Of a DNA stretch of 64,000 bases, positions 18,321 through 26,411 are shown in pieces; positions within the stretch are counted from its first letter, which is position 1; every line of letters starts with the position of its first letter. The stretch lies in assembly GCA_963725395.1 (NCBI GenBank), contig CAVRYH010000005.1, positions 248,001 through 312,000 on the forward strand. Direction: 5' to 3'. The position numbers and the translations under genes are program-made. Source of the stretch: Bog-756 sp963725395. GTDB taxonomy: Bacteria; Actinomycetota; Acidimicrobiia; Acidimicrobiales; RAAP-2. A model generated the notes under the pieces. That model searched no databases. It was not told where the DNA came from and worked only from the letters and a program-made list of their open reading frames with translations.

Positions 18321-18359
18321 ATGCGGGCTGTGGGCGAACGAGGGAGCACCGGCTCGTGA
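18321..18359 (+). CDS. 12-codon leader ORF upstream of substrate-binding protein
   Basis: ATG at 18321 with a strong Shine-Dalgarno sequence (AGAGGAG at 18307-18313) encodes MRAVGERGSTGS and stops at a TGA (18357-18359) that overlaps the GTG start of the next gene. The overlap would couple the downstream start to translation of this peptide. It could be a regulatory leader, or simply the remnant of the true start if a base is missing. No homology is recognisable at this length. Confidence 0.35.
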   Translation: MRAVGERGSTGS

Positions 18360-19873
18360 AGCCGGCGAGCCGGTGGAACCCGTGGGCGGCCGTGGTCAGG
18401 TCCTGGGGCCATTTCGTCCGGCGTCCCCGCTCGACCCAGATCCGGACCGCGGCGGTGGTGGGCGCCGTCCTCATCGGCCTGGTGGCGTGGGTGGCGACCG
18501 CGCCGTCGAGCGCCTCGACCTCGGGATCGGGGGGTGCCACCCAGTCGCCCGGTGGTCCGACGCCCGTCAGCCAGGCCAGCACCTCCACCCGTGGGGTGAC
18601 CGCCCACAGCATCAACGTCGTCTTCCCGGTGGTGGCGCTCAACTCACTGGCCGGGGAGGAGGGCTTCGCCTCTGACGTCGAGTTCGGCGAGCAGACCAAG
18701 GCCATCAACCTCTTCGTCAAGCAGATCAACGACGCCGGCGGGATCAACGGGCGCAAGATCGACCCGATCATCACCAGCTTCGACCCGACCAACGAGTCGG
18801 ACATGCGGGCCCTGTGCAAGACCTGGACGGAGGGGTCGCCCGCGGCCTTCGCCGTCCTCGACGGCTTGGGGGACTGGACCGGCGACGACCAGCTGTGCGT
18901 GACCCAGGAGGGGCACACCCCGTTCATCGGCCAGTGGACCACGGTGACGAGCTGGACCAACCAGGGATCGCCCTACCTCTGGTGGACCGGCCCGGACCAG
19001 GCGGCCATCCTCCAGGCCGTCGTCAACTGGGGGCTCAGCTCGGGCCTGCTCGGTGGGACCACCAAGGTGGGGGTCATCGCCGGCAACCGGGCCTCGGACC
19101 AGCAGGCCCTCAACCAGTACCTCCTGCCCGACCTCGGTCGGGCCGGCGTGACGCCGGTCGTGGAGACCGTCGATGCCGACCCGGACGACACCGCCACCAC
19201 CGACGCCCAGGCCCCCCTGGCCGTCCAGCAGCTGCGGAGCGACGGCGTCACCTCGGTCATCCCTCTGATCCCCTTCAACGTGTTCTATCCGGTGCTCCAG
19301 GCCGAGACCGAGCAGCAGTACTTCCCCAAGCTCCTCCTCAGCGACTACGAGTCGAGCATCGAGACCGCGCTCGGACTCCTTCCGTTCCCCTACGCCAAGG
19401 CGCTGAACGGCCAGGAGGGCGTGACCACCGAGACCCTCGGGGGGATCGACGACGACCGCCCCGAGATCGAGGGCGGCTACGACCCCGGGCTGCGCAGCTG
19501 CTGGACCGTGTGGCACAAGGCCTATCCCCAGATACCCCCCGGCAATCAGGAGGACTACATCGAGGAACAAGGTCCCATCGCCGGGTGGTGCCAGGTGATC
19601 GACCTGTTCACCGCGGCGGCCAAGGATGCCGGCCCCGACCTCAACCGGCGCACCTTCGTCACCGCCCTGTCCAAGATCACCGACTTCCCCGGGACCTACA
19701 CCCCCGTCCTCAGCTACGGGCCGAACAAGCGCTACGGCCCCACCCAGTTCCAGGTGGTCCGGCTGCACATCAACTCCCCCGTGTCCACCCAGTGCAAGAT
19801 GCCCAAGGACAACATCCCCCAGTTCACGTGCTGGGTGGGCGTCCAGTCATGGGAGCCGCTCCCCCCCGGCTGA
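18356..19873 (+). CDS. ABC transporter substrate-binding protein (LivK-like, type I periplasmic fold)
   Basis: About 505 residues. It begins at GTG 18356 (VKPASRWNPW) with a basic stretch, then a hydrophobic signal/anchor (about residues 30-48, VVGAVLIGLVAWVATA) and a Ser/Thr/Pro-rich linker, then a Peripla_BP_6-like domain (KAINLFVKQINDAGGINGRKIDPI). This matches the branched-chain amino acid/amide-binding family, and the anchor suggests it stays membrane-attached. It lies 9 kb upstream of the LivF/H/M/G genes and may supply that importer. The weak GTG overlaps the end of a short upstream ORF that has the strong ribosome-binding site. Confidence 0.82.
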   Translation: MKPASRWNPWAAVVRSWGHFVRRPRSTQIRTAAVVGAVLIGLVAWVATAPSSASTSGSGGATQSPGGPTPVSQASTSTRGVTAHSINVVFPVVALNSLAGEEGFASDVEFGEQTKAINLFVKQINDAGGINGRKIDPIITSFDPTNESDMRALCKTWTEGSPAAFAVLDGLGDWTGDDQLCVTQEGHTPFIGQWTTVTSWTNQGSPYLWWTGPDQAAILQAVVNWGLSSGLLGGTTKVGVIAGNRASDQQALNQYLLPDLGRAGVTPVVETVDADPDDTATTDAQAPLAVQQLRSDGVTSVIPLIPFNVFYPVLQAETEQQYFPKLLLSDYESSIETALGLLPFPYAKALNGQEGVTTETLGGIDDDRPEIEGGYDPGLRSCWTVWHKAYPQIPPGNQEDYIEEQGPIAGWCQVIDLFTAAAKDAGPDLNRRTFVTALSKITDFPGTYTPVLSYGPNKRYGPTQFQVVRLHINSPVSTQCKMPKDNIPQFTCWVGVQSWEPLPPG

Positions 19874-19946
19874 GCGGGGTCACGGCACCCGGCCAGCCCC
19901 GTGGCGAGAGCCGACGGGCCCGTCGCCGGCGCTGGTATACAGGCGC

Positions 19947-20861
19947 ATGGCCCACGCCACGCTCGATGCGGCGCACCGTGACCAGTGGCACACCGACGGC
20001 TGGTGTGTGCTGGAGGACTTCATCCCGACCGAGGATCTCGCCGCCGCCCGGCAGGACCTGGCCGAGATCTTCCCCTCGGTCGAGAGCGTCGTGTCCGGAC
20101 GCACCCACAGGGGAGACGGGGCCTACGACGTTAGCTGGGACGCGCCCAAACCGGTCTTCCCCTTCGAGGGCATGGGCCTCAACCGCCTCGCCGTGCACGA
20201 CACCCTCATCGACCTGGCCGAGGACCTCTTGGGCACCGACCGGGTCCGCCTCTACCAGGGCCTGCTCAGTGCCAAGTACCCCGGTGGCTCACCCGACTAC
20301 GAGCAGCTGCTCCACGTCGACTACGGCAACCACACCCTCGTCGTGCCGAGGGCCGACCACGGGTTCCAGCACCTCGAGCTGTTCGTGTACCTGAGCGACG
20401 TGACGCCCGACACGGCGGCGACCCGCATCGTGTCTCGTCGGCACACCGACCACATCCCCGTGGAGCGCACCTACCTGGCCCTCGACGAATACGCCGCGCT
20501 CTACGACTCCGAGGTGCCGGCGTGCGGTCCCGCCGGCTCGGTCCTCGCCTACCGTCCCGACGTGTTCCACCGCGGCACGTCGCTCACCTCCCCCGACCAC
20601 GCCCGCTACCTCCTCCACGTGGCCTTCAAACCGGTGGGTACCGACTGGATCGGCTTCCACACCTGGCCGGTGGCCGGAGAGCGGATGGCGTGGCACCGGT
20701 TCATGCGCCACGCGTCGCTCCGCCAGCTGACCGTCCTCGGCTTCCCCGAGCCCGGACACTCGTACTGGAACGAGGAGACGCTTCGGGGGGTGGGTGCCCG
20801 GTACCCCTCGTTGGACATGACGCCCTGGCGCGAGGCTGCGCACGTCCGGGGCGGTTCCTAG
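19947..20861 (+). CDS. Phytanoyl-CoA dioxygenase (PhyH) family protein
   Basis: A 304-residue Fe(II)/2-oxoglutarate-dependent dioxygenase. The facial triad is visible as H123-V-D125 (LLHVDYGNH) and a distal His in RPDVFHRGTS. It hydroxylates an unactivated carbon with 2-oxoglutarate as co-substrate. The ATG at 19947 has TATACA (19936-19941) 5 nt upstream, a leaderless pattern. It is followed after 3 nt by the GH13 gene, an unusual pairing that suggests a shared, perhaps glycosylated, substrate. Confidence 0.87.
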   Translation: MAHATLDAAHRDQWHTDGWCVLEDFIPTEDLAAARQDLAEIFPSVESVVSGRTHRGDGAYDVSWDAPKPVFPFEGMGLNRLAVHDTLIDLAEDLLGTDRVRLYQGLLSAKYPGGSPDYEQLLHVDYGNHTLVVPRADHGFQHLELFVYLSDVTPDTAATRIVSRRHTDHIPVERTYLALDEYAALYDSEVPACGPAGSVLAYRPDVFHRGTSLTSPDHARYLLHVAFKPVGTDWIGFHTWPVAGERMAWHRFMRHASLRQLTVLGFPEPGHSYWNEETLRGVGARYPSLDMTPWREAAHVRGGS

Positions 20862-20864
20862 TCC

Positions 20865-22517
20865 GTGCCGGTGGCCGGGGACGACCACGGGGTGCCCTGG
20901 TGGCGGGAGGGCGTGCTCTACCAGGTCTACGTGCGGTCCTTCGCCGACTCCGACGGGGACGGTATCGGCGATCTGCGCGGCGTCCTCCAGCACCTCGACC
21001 ACCTCGAGTGGCTGGGCGTGGACGGCATCTGGCTGAGCCCGACCACCTGCTCGCCCAATGCCGACTGGGGCTACGACGTGTCCGACTACCTCGCGGTCGA
21101 CCCCGAGCTCGGCACGGCTGAGGACCTCGACCGGTTGGTCGCCGAGGCGGGACGACGGCGCCTCCGGGTGGTGATGGACCTGGTCCCCAACCACACGAGC
21201 GACCGCCACCCCTGGTTCCTCGACGCCCTGTCGTCGAGATCGGCCGAGCACCGCGACTGGTACGTCTGGGCCGACCCGGGTCCCGACGGTGGGCCTCCCA
21301 ACAACTGGGTGTCGAGCTTCGGCGGGCCGGCCTGGACCCTCGACGCCGCCTCCGGGCAGTACTACCTGCACAACCACCTGGCCCAGCAGCCCGACCTCAA
21401 CTGGTGGAACGAGCGGGTGCGGGCGGAGTTCGACCGGATCATGACCTGGTGGCTGGACCGTGGCGTGGCCGGCTTCCGCATCGACGTGTGCAACGTCATC
21501 GTGAAGGACGCCCTGCTCCGCGACAACCCGCCCGCCACCGAGTCGGACCCGCTCGACATGCAGCTGTTCGGCCAGCGCCCGGTCTACAACGGCAACCGGC
21601 CCGAGGTCCACGACGTCATCCGACGGTGGCGGGTCCTGGCCGACCGGTATCCGGCCTGCCTCCTCATGGGGGAGACACCGGTGGAGCCCATCACCGCGCT
21701 CGCCGCCTACTACGGCAACGGGAGCGACGAGCTCCACCTCGCCTTCAACTTCCCGTTCATCACGGCCCCCCTCGGGGCGGGGGCCATGCGACGCATCGTC
21801 GAGGACGTGGAAGAGGCACTACCCGCCGATGCGTGGCCGGTGTGGACCGGTTCGAACCACGACCTGTCGCGACTGGCCACCCGGTGGGCCTCGGACGATC
21901 CGGCCAGGATCAGGGTGGCCCTGTTGATCCTGGCCACCCTGCGGGGCACGCCGGTGCTCTACCAGGGCGACGAGATCGGACTCGGCGAGGTCGACGTGCC
22001 CCACGAGAGGCTGCGGGATCCGCTCGGGGTCCGGTACTGGCCGGCCTACGCCGGACGGGACGGGATGCGCACGCCGATGCCGTGGCGGGCCGGGCCCGGT
22101 GCCGGGTTCACCGACCGCGGGGTCGAGCCGTGGCTGCCCGTCGGGGAGCCGGCACTCGGTGCGGTGGAGGACCAACGCGGCGACCCCGGTTCCGTGCTCA
22201 CCCTGGTCCGGGACCTCCTGGCCCTCCGGCGGGCCAGCCCCGACCTCCGCGCCGGCACCTACCGGTCGCTCGAGCCGACCGGCGAGGCCTGGGCGTGGAG
22301 CCGGGGCGACGGCACGGTGGTGATGGCCAACCTGGGCCCGGGGGAGGCGACCTTGGGGGGTGTCACCGGTCGGGTGCTGATCGGCACCGATCGCCGGCGC
22401 GACGGCGACCGGGTGGACGGCACGCTCGTGGTCCGCGGCTGGGAGGCGATGGTGGTGGAGCGGGCCGACCCCGCGGCCTCCTGGGTCGACCCGAGGCTCA
22501 GTCCGGGTCGGGGCTGA
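20865..22517 (+). CDS. GH13 alpha-amylase-family glycosidase (alpha-glucosidase type)
   Basis: A 550-residue GH13 enzyme of oligo-1,6-glucosidase/alpha-glucosidase layout. Conserved regions are visible: DLVPNHTS, GFRIDVCN with nucleophile D207, LLMGETP with acid/base E270, and the transition-state pair H332-D333 in SNHDLS. The C-terminal beta domain is short. It hydrolyses or transfers alpha-glucosyl groups. There is no signal peptide, so it acts inside the cell. It starts at GTG 20865, 3 nt after the PhyH stop. Its last 20 nt overlap the convergent ThuA-like gene. Confidence 0.92.
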   Translation: MPVAGDDHGVPWWREGVLYQVYVRSFADSDGDGIGDLRGVLQHLDHLEWLGVDGIWLSPTTCSPNADWGYDVSDYLAVDPELGTAEDLDRLVAEAGRRRLRVVMDLVPNHTSDRHPWFLDALSSRSAEHRDWYVWADPGPDGGPPNNWVSSFGGPAWTLDAASGQYYLHNHLAQQPDLNWWNERVRAEFDRIMTWWLDRGVAGFRIDVCNVIVKDALLRDNPPATESDPLDMQLFGQRPVYNGNRPEVHDVIRRWRVLADRYPACLLMGETPVEPITALAAYYGNGSDELHLAFNFPFITAPLGAGAMRRIVEDVEEALPADAWPVWTGSNHDLSRLATRWASDDPARIRVALLILATLRGTPVLYQGDEIGLGEVDVPHERLRDPLGVRYWPAYAGRDGMRTPMPWRAGPGAGFTDRGVEPWLPVGEPALGAVEDQRGDPGSVLTLVRDLLALRRASPDLRAGTYRSLEPTGEAWAWSRGDGTVVMANLGPGEATLGGVTGRVLIGTDRRRDGDRVDGTLVVRGWEAMVVERADPAASWVDPRLSPGRG

Positions 22518-23205
22518 TGAGCCAGTCGAGGCCCCCGGCCAGGTGGCGCAGGTAGTCCGGGGTCTCCCAGGCGTGGGGGAAGTGGCCGAGCGACGTGGAA
22601 AAGACACGACCGTCCCCCTCGGTGAAGCACCACGACAGGGGGTAGCCGAAGGTCGGCCGCTGCCCGGGCGCGGACCCGTCCCCGAGCGGGAGCTCCCCGG
22701 CGCGGGCGGCCAGCAGCACCCGGGCGTCGGGCCTCAGCTCACGGAACTGGTACACCTCGTCGTGCCACCGCCAGGTCGGTCCCAGGTGGGCCACGGCGGG
22801 GTGGTCGGGGTCGACCACGTCCACCGTGCAGGTCTGCGTCCAGGGATGGCCGTCGAACCGGGCGCCGACGAGGAGCCGGTAGTCGTCCCATCCGTAGCAC
22901 GCATCGGTGGCCGAGTGGATGGCCAGGATCGAGGTGTCGCCCGACCGCAGCCCACCGAGCAGCTGGACGCGCTGGGCCTGCGTCCAGGGCGTCTCGCCGA
23001 TGGTGAACAGGGCCACCACGCGGGCGTCCGACGACCAGCCCGGCTCGAGCTCCCGCACATCGCGCACCCGCCGGAAGCGCAACCCGGCCGACTCGGCCAG
23101 TTGGGCGACCGCCGTCGCCGACTGGTCGAGCACCCCGTGCACCCCGGCCGGCCCGTGGCGGTAGGGGGCCACCTGGGTCACGTACACGAGTGAGGCGTCG
23201 GCCAC
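22498..23205 (-). CDS. ThuA-like (trehalose-utilisation type) domain protein
   Basis: A 235-residue protein of the glutamine-amidotransferase-like ThuA fold: VALFTIGETPWTQAQ, SILAIHSATDACYGW, ARFDGHPW, and C-terminal PLSWCFTEGDGRVFSTSLGHFPHAWET. Some ThuA homologues are implicated in oxidising disaccharides to 3-keto derivatives; the biochemical role is poorly defined. ATG at 23205. It is convergent with, and overlaps by 20 nt, the GH13 glycosidase, and is divergent from the GH4 operon, so the location supports sugar metabolism. Confidence 0.75.
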   Translation of the reverse strand: MADASLVYVTQVAPYRHGPAGVHGVLDQSATAVAQLAESAGLRFRRVRDVRELEPGWSSDARVVALFTIGETPWTQAQRVQLLGGLRSGDTSILAIHSATDACYGWDDYRLLVGARFDGHPWTQTCTVDVVDPDHPAVAHLGPTWRWHDEVYQFRELRPDARVLLAARAGELPLGDGSAPGQRPTFGYPLSWCFTEGDGRVFSTSLGHFPHAWETPDYLRHLAGGLDWLISPDPD

Positions 23206-23291
23206 GCCCGGATCCTACCGCTGCCGCCCCGACCCCCACGGTCGCGTCGGTCCGCCACCGGCGTCCCATCGCCCCCCCGGAGCGCGGTGGA

Positions 23292-23343
23292 TAGAGTGAC
23301 CGGCATGGCCGCCCTCCCCGCCCCCTCCCGCCCACCGGCCTGA
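23292..23343 (+). other. -10 box and 12-codon leaderless leader ORF before the GH4 operon
   Basis: TAGAGT (23292-23297) lies 7 nt before an ATG at 23305 that encodes MAALPAPSRPPA and stops at TGA 23341-23343, 5 nt before the GTG of the GH4 gene. If transcription starts at this ATG the mRNA is leaderless and its first cistron is this Pro-rich peptide. It may couple or attenuate operon translation. The alternative is a chance ORF in an untranslated leader. Confidence 0.35.
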
Positions 23344-23348
23344 CGCCC

Positions 23349-24695
23349 GTGCAGGTCACGATCATCGGGGGCGGCAGCTACCAGTGGACGCCCGAGCTCC
23401 TGGCCGACCTGCTGGGCACCCCGTCGCTGCAGGGCGTGCACCTGGTGCTGGAGGACATCGACCCGGCACCCCTGGCCAAGATGGAGCCCCTGGCCCACCT
23501 GGTGGACGAGGCCCTCGGCGCCAAGGCCACCATCTCGACCACCACCGACCAGCGACGGGCGCTCGACGGTGCCGACTTCGTGATCGTGACCATCTCGACG
23601 GGCGGCTTCGCCTCGATGGCGGTCGACCTCGACGTGCCGGCGCGCTTCGGGATCCGCCAGTCGGTGGGGGACAGCGTCGGACCCGGGGGCATCAACCGGG
23701 CCCTGCGGAACATCCCCGTGCTGGTGGGGGTGGGACAGGACATGAGCGAGGTGTGCCCGGACGCCTGGATGCTCAACATCACCAATCCGATGACCTGCCT
23801 GACCCGTGCCGTCCGCCGGCAGACCGACGTCAAGGCCGTGGGGCTGTGCCACGAGGTCGGGAACTGGTCCATGGACCTGGCCATCGCCCTCGGGAAGCCG
23901 ATGGAGGCCGTCACCCCGACCGTGGCCGGGGTGAACCACTTCCCGGTGGTCACCTCCCTCGACGTCGACGGTGAGGACGGGTTCGCCATCCTGGCCGACA
24001 TGGTGGCCGAGGCAGGCGGGTTGGACGCCCTTCGGCCCGATCCCGGGCGTCCCGAGGCCGAACCGTTCTCCCACCTCGACTTCGTGCAGCGGCACGCCCT
24101 CAAGCTCACGCTCCTCGAGAAGTGGGGCGCGTTGCCGGCCGCCGGCGACCGCCACGTGGCGGAGTTCGTCCCGTGGGTGCTGACCGAGGAGGGCCACTGG
24201 GGCGCCGACTTCAACATCGCCCTCACGTCCATCGTCACCCGTGAAGAGCACCAGGCGGGCTACATCGCCGACGTCGACGCCTGGTTGGCCGGGACCAAGG
24301 ATCTCCAGACCTGGCAGTCCGGCGAGCTCCCGGCTCTGGTCATCGACTCGCTGGTGACCGGGGACACGCGCCAACTGCCGGTCAACATCCCCAACGGCGG
24401 CCAGGTGCCCGACGTGCCGGAGGGTCCCGTGGTCGAGGCCATCTGCACGGTGGACGCAACGGGGATCCGGGGCCGGGACGTGGCCCCCCTCCCCGCCCCC
24501 TACGCCGAGCTGGTCCGGCGCCACGTGGCCGTGGCCGAGCTGACGGTGTCTGCCGCCCTCAGCGGTGACCGTCAGCTGGCCGAGGCGGCCTTCCTGCTCG
24601 ACCCCCTGGCCGGTCGGGGTGACCTCCGCCGGACCGAGGCCATGGTCGCCGAGCTGCTGGCGGCCACGGCCGAGTGGCTCCCGCAGTTCGCCTAG
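23349..24695 (+). CDS. GH4-family glycosidase (NAD+- and metal-dependent)
   Basis: A 448-residue member of glycoside hydrolase family 4. The N-terminal Rossmann motif IGGGSYQWTPEL, the NPM segment (about residues 146-148), the metal-binding Cys167-His168 in GLCHEVGN, and His197 in AGVNHF are all present. The family acts by NAD+-linked oxidation and elimination at C3, with a Mn2+ or similar ion. Specificity (galactoside, glucoside or glucuronide) cannot be decided from motifs alone. GTG start at 23349. First enzyme of a five-gene operon with a kinase, an aldolase-like protein and LarA. Confidence 0.9.
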   Translation: MQVTIIGGGSYQWTPELLADLLGTPSLQGVHLVLEDIDPAPLAKMEPLAHLVDEALGAKATISTTTDQRRALDGADFVIVTISTGGFASMAVDLDVPARFGIRQSVGDSVGPGGINRALRNIPVLVGVGQDMSEVCPDAWMLNITNPMTCLTRAVRRQTDVKAVGLCHEVGNWSMDLAIALGKPMEAVTPTVAGVNHFPVVTSLDVDGEDGFAILADMVAEAGGLDALRPDPGRPEAEPFSHLDFVQRHALKLTLLEKWGALPAAGDRHVAEFVPWVLTEEGHWGADFNIALTSIVTREEHQAGYIADVDAWLAGTKDLQTWQSGELPALVIDSLVTGDTRQLPVNIPNGGQVPDVPEGPVVEAICTVDATGIRGRDVAPLPAPYAELVRRHVAVAELTVSAALSGDRQLAEAAFLLDPLAGRGDLRRTEAMVAELLAATAEWLPQFA

Positions 24696-24747
24696 GCGCC
24701 GGTATCCCGGGCCGCGGATGCGGCCGTCCATGACGAGGAGGTTCCCC

Positions 24748-25632
24748 ATGAAGATCGGCTTCATCGGACTCGGTGCCATGGGCCTGCCCATGACCCGCCA
24801 CCTGCTCGAGGCCGGCCACGAGGTGACGGTGTCGTCACGCAGTCCGGGCCCGGTCGAACACGCCGTCTCCCTCGGAGCGCGGGACGGCGGCTCACCTCCC
24901 GGGGTGGCCGGGGACGCCGAGGTGATCATCCTGTGCGTACCCAGCTCGCCGCAGGTGGCGTCGGTGGTCGACGCCATGGTCACCTCCCTCGGGCCGGGCC
25001 AGGTGGTGGTGGACTGCTCGACCATCGACCCCGAGGTGGAACGCACCCAACACCAACGGGTGGCCGACACCGGAGCCAGCTTCCTCGACGCCCCGCTGTC
25101 GGGAGGCACCGCCGGTGCGCAGAAGGGGACCCTCACCCTCATGGTGGGTGGGGACCCGGCGACCCTCGAGGCGGCCCGACCCGCACTCGACCCGTTCGCC
25201 GGGCTGATCGTCCACGTGGGCGGGCCCGGCATGGGCCAGGTGGTCAAGCTGTGCAACAACCTGATCTACGCCGCCCAGATGCTGGCCACCTCCGAGGCGA
25301 CCGCGCTCGCCCTGAAATCGGGGGTGGACCTCGACAAGTTCCACCAGGTCCTCGTCCACTCGACCGGTGACTGCGTGGCCGTGCGGACCCGGCTGCCCGT
25401 CGACGGTGTGGTTCCCGACAGCCCGGCGTCCAACGGCTGGCGGCCCGGGTTCATGACCGACCTCATGGCCAAGGACCTCGACCTCGCCCTGGCCTACGCC
25501 GCCGGCGCCGGCGTCCCCCTGTCCTCGACGGCCGTCGCCCGCCAGGCCCTCACCGCGGCCACGGCCGCCGGGTTCGGACGTGAGGACTTCTCGTCGGTGG
25601 CCAAGATCGTCTTCGGACTCTCCGCCCTGTGA
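24748..25632 (+). CDS. NAD(P)-dependent beta-hydroxyacid dehydrogenase (3-hydroxyisobutyrate dehydrogenase family)
   Basis: A 294-residue two-domain dehydrogenase. GFIGLGAMGLPM is the cofactor motif, DAPLSGGTAGAQKGTLTLMVGG the substrate loop, and GQVVKLCNN carries the catalytic Lys. The family includes 3-hydroxyisobutyrate, tartronate semialdehyde, 6-phosphogluconate-like and L-threonate dehydrogenases. ATG at 24748 is preceded by GAGGAGG. It overlaps the next gene by 4 nt. In this operon an oxidation of a sugar acid such as a threonate or gluconate derivative is plausible (inference). Confidence 0.9.
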   Translation: MKIGFIGLGAMGLPMTRHLLEAGHEVTVSSRSPGPVEHAVSLGARDGGSPPGVAGDAEVIILCVPSSPQVASVVDAMVTSLGPGQVVVDCSTIDPEVERTQHQRVADTGASFLDAPLSGGTAGAQKGTLTLMVGGDPATLEAARPALDPFAGLIVHVGGPGMGQVVKLCNNLIYAAQMLATSEATALALKSGVDLDKFHQVLVHSTGDCVAVRTRLPVDGVVPDSPASNGWRPGFMTDLMAKDLDLALAYAAGAGVPLSSTAVARQALTAATAAGFGREDFSSVAKIVFGLSAL

Positions 25633-26411
25633 GTGCGGGGGCCCATCCGGGCGGCCGGGCGGCGGTCACCCCCGCCCTGATCCTGGCGGCCGACCACCGG
25701 GCCCGCGGGGTCATGACCATCGAGCACTACGGCCGCTATCTGGGGGCCCTCGAACAGGCGCTGCCCTCCTGCGACGGCATCCTGGCCACCGTGGAGCCGC
25801 TGGCCGGGCTGGCCGCCTCGGGTGCCCTTCGCCCCGACCAGCGCACCTATCTCTCCCTCAATCGCACCGGTCTGGCCGGCTCCGCCTTCGAGCTGGACGA
25901 TCGGCTGGTGGCGCCTGTGGCCAGGGCGGCGGTGGAGGGGTGGTCCGGGGTCAAGCTGATGACGAGGATCGATCTCGGGGACCCGGGGGGTGCGGCGGCC
26001 ATCGAACGGCTCGGCCAGGTCCTGGAGGACGCCCGGGCCGCCCACCTCGAGGCCCTGATCGAGCCGGTGCTGTGGCGTGACGGACGCATGTCCCGCGCCG
26101 TCGACGACGTGGTCCTCGCCGCGGTGATCGCCCACGACCTCGGGGCGCCCCTCCTCAAGGTGCCCGTCCCCGAGGCGGCAGCGGGGCATGACCGGAGGGT
26201 CGCCGTGGCCCGGGTGGTGGAGAGCGTGGGCGTGCCCGTGCTCTTCCTCGGCGGACCCCACCAGGGTGACGGGGTGGGCCGGGTGCTGGACGAGGCCCGC
26301 GACGTGATGGCCGGGGGAGCCGGCGGTCTCGCCATCGGCCGGGCCATCCTCCAAGAGCCCGATCCGGCCACCGTGGCCCGTCAGCTGGCGGACATCGTCC
26401 ACGGGTCGTGA
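25629..26411 (+). CDS. Class I aldolase-like (beta/alpha)8 protein, Cgl0159/LacD-like
   Basis: A 260-residue TIM-barrel protein: ALILAADHRARGVMTIEHYGRY near the N-terminus, SGVKLMTR in the middle, PLLKVPVPEA with a Lys on a strand where aldolases of this class hold their Schiff-base residue, and GLAIGRAILQ at the C-terminus. It resembles Cgl0159-type barrel proteins found in sugar or inositol clusters and, more loosely, LacD/DeoC aldolases. It may split a phosphorylated sugar made by the adjacent kinase. GTG start overlaps the previous stop (GTGA) and its own end overlaps the kinase start. Confidence 0.75.
   Translation: MSAGAHPGGRAAVTPALILAADHRARGVMTIEHYGRYLGALEQALPSCDGILATVEPLAGLAASGALRPDQRTYLSLNRTGLAGSAFELDDRLVAPVARAAVEGWSGVKLMTRIDLGDPGGAAAIERLGQVLEDARAAHLEALIEPVLWRDGRMSRAVDDVVLAAVIAHDLGAPLLKVPVPEAAAGHDRRVAVARVVESVGVPVLFLGGPHQGDGVGRVLDEARDVMAGGAGGLAIGRAILQEPDPATVARQLADIVHGS

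Noticed and set aside
18212..18355. N-terminal extension of the substrate-binding protein
   Set aside because: The upstream codons are Arg/Pro-rich with no family similarity and sit before the signal anchor; GTG 18356 gives a normal signal-anchor N-terminus.
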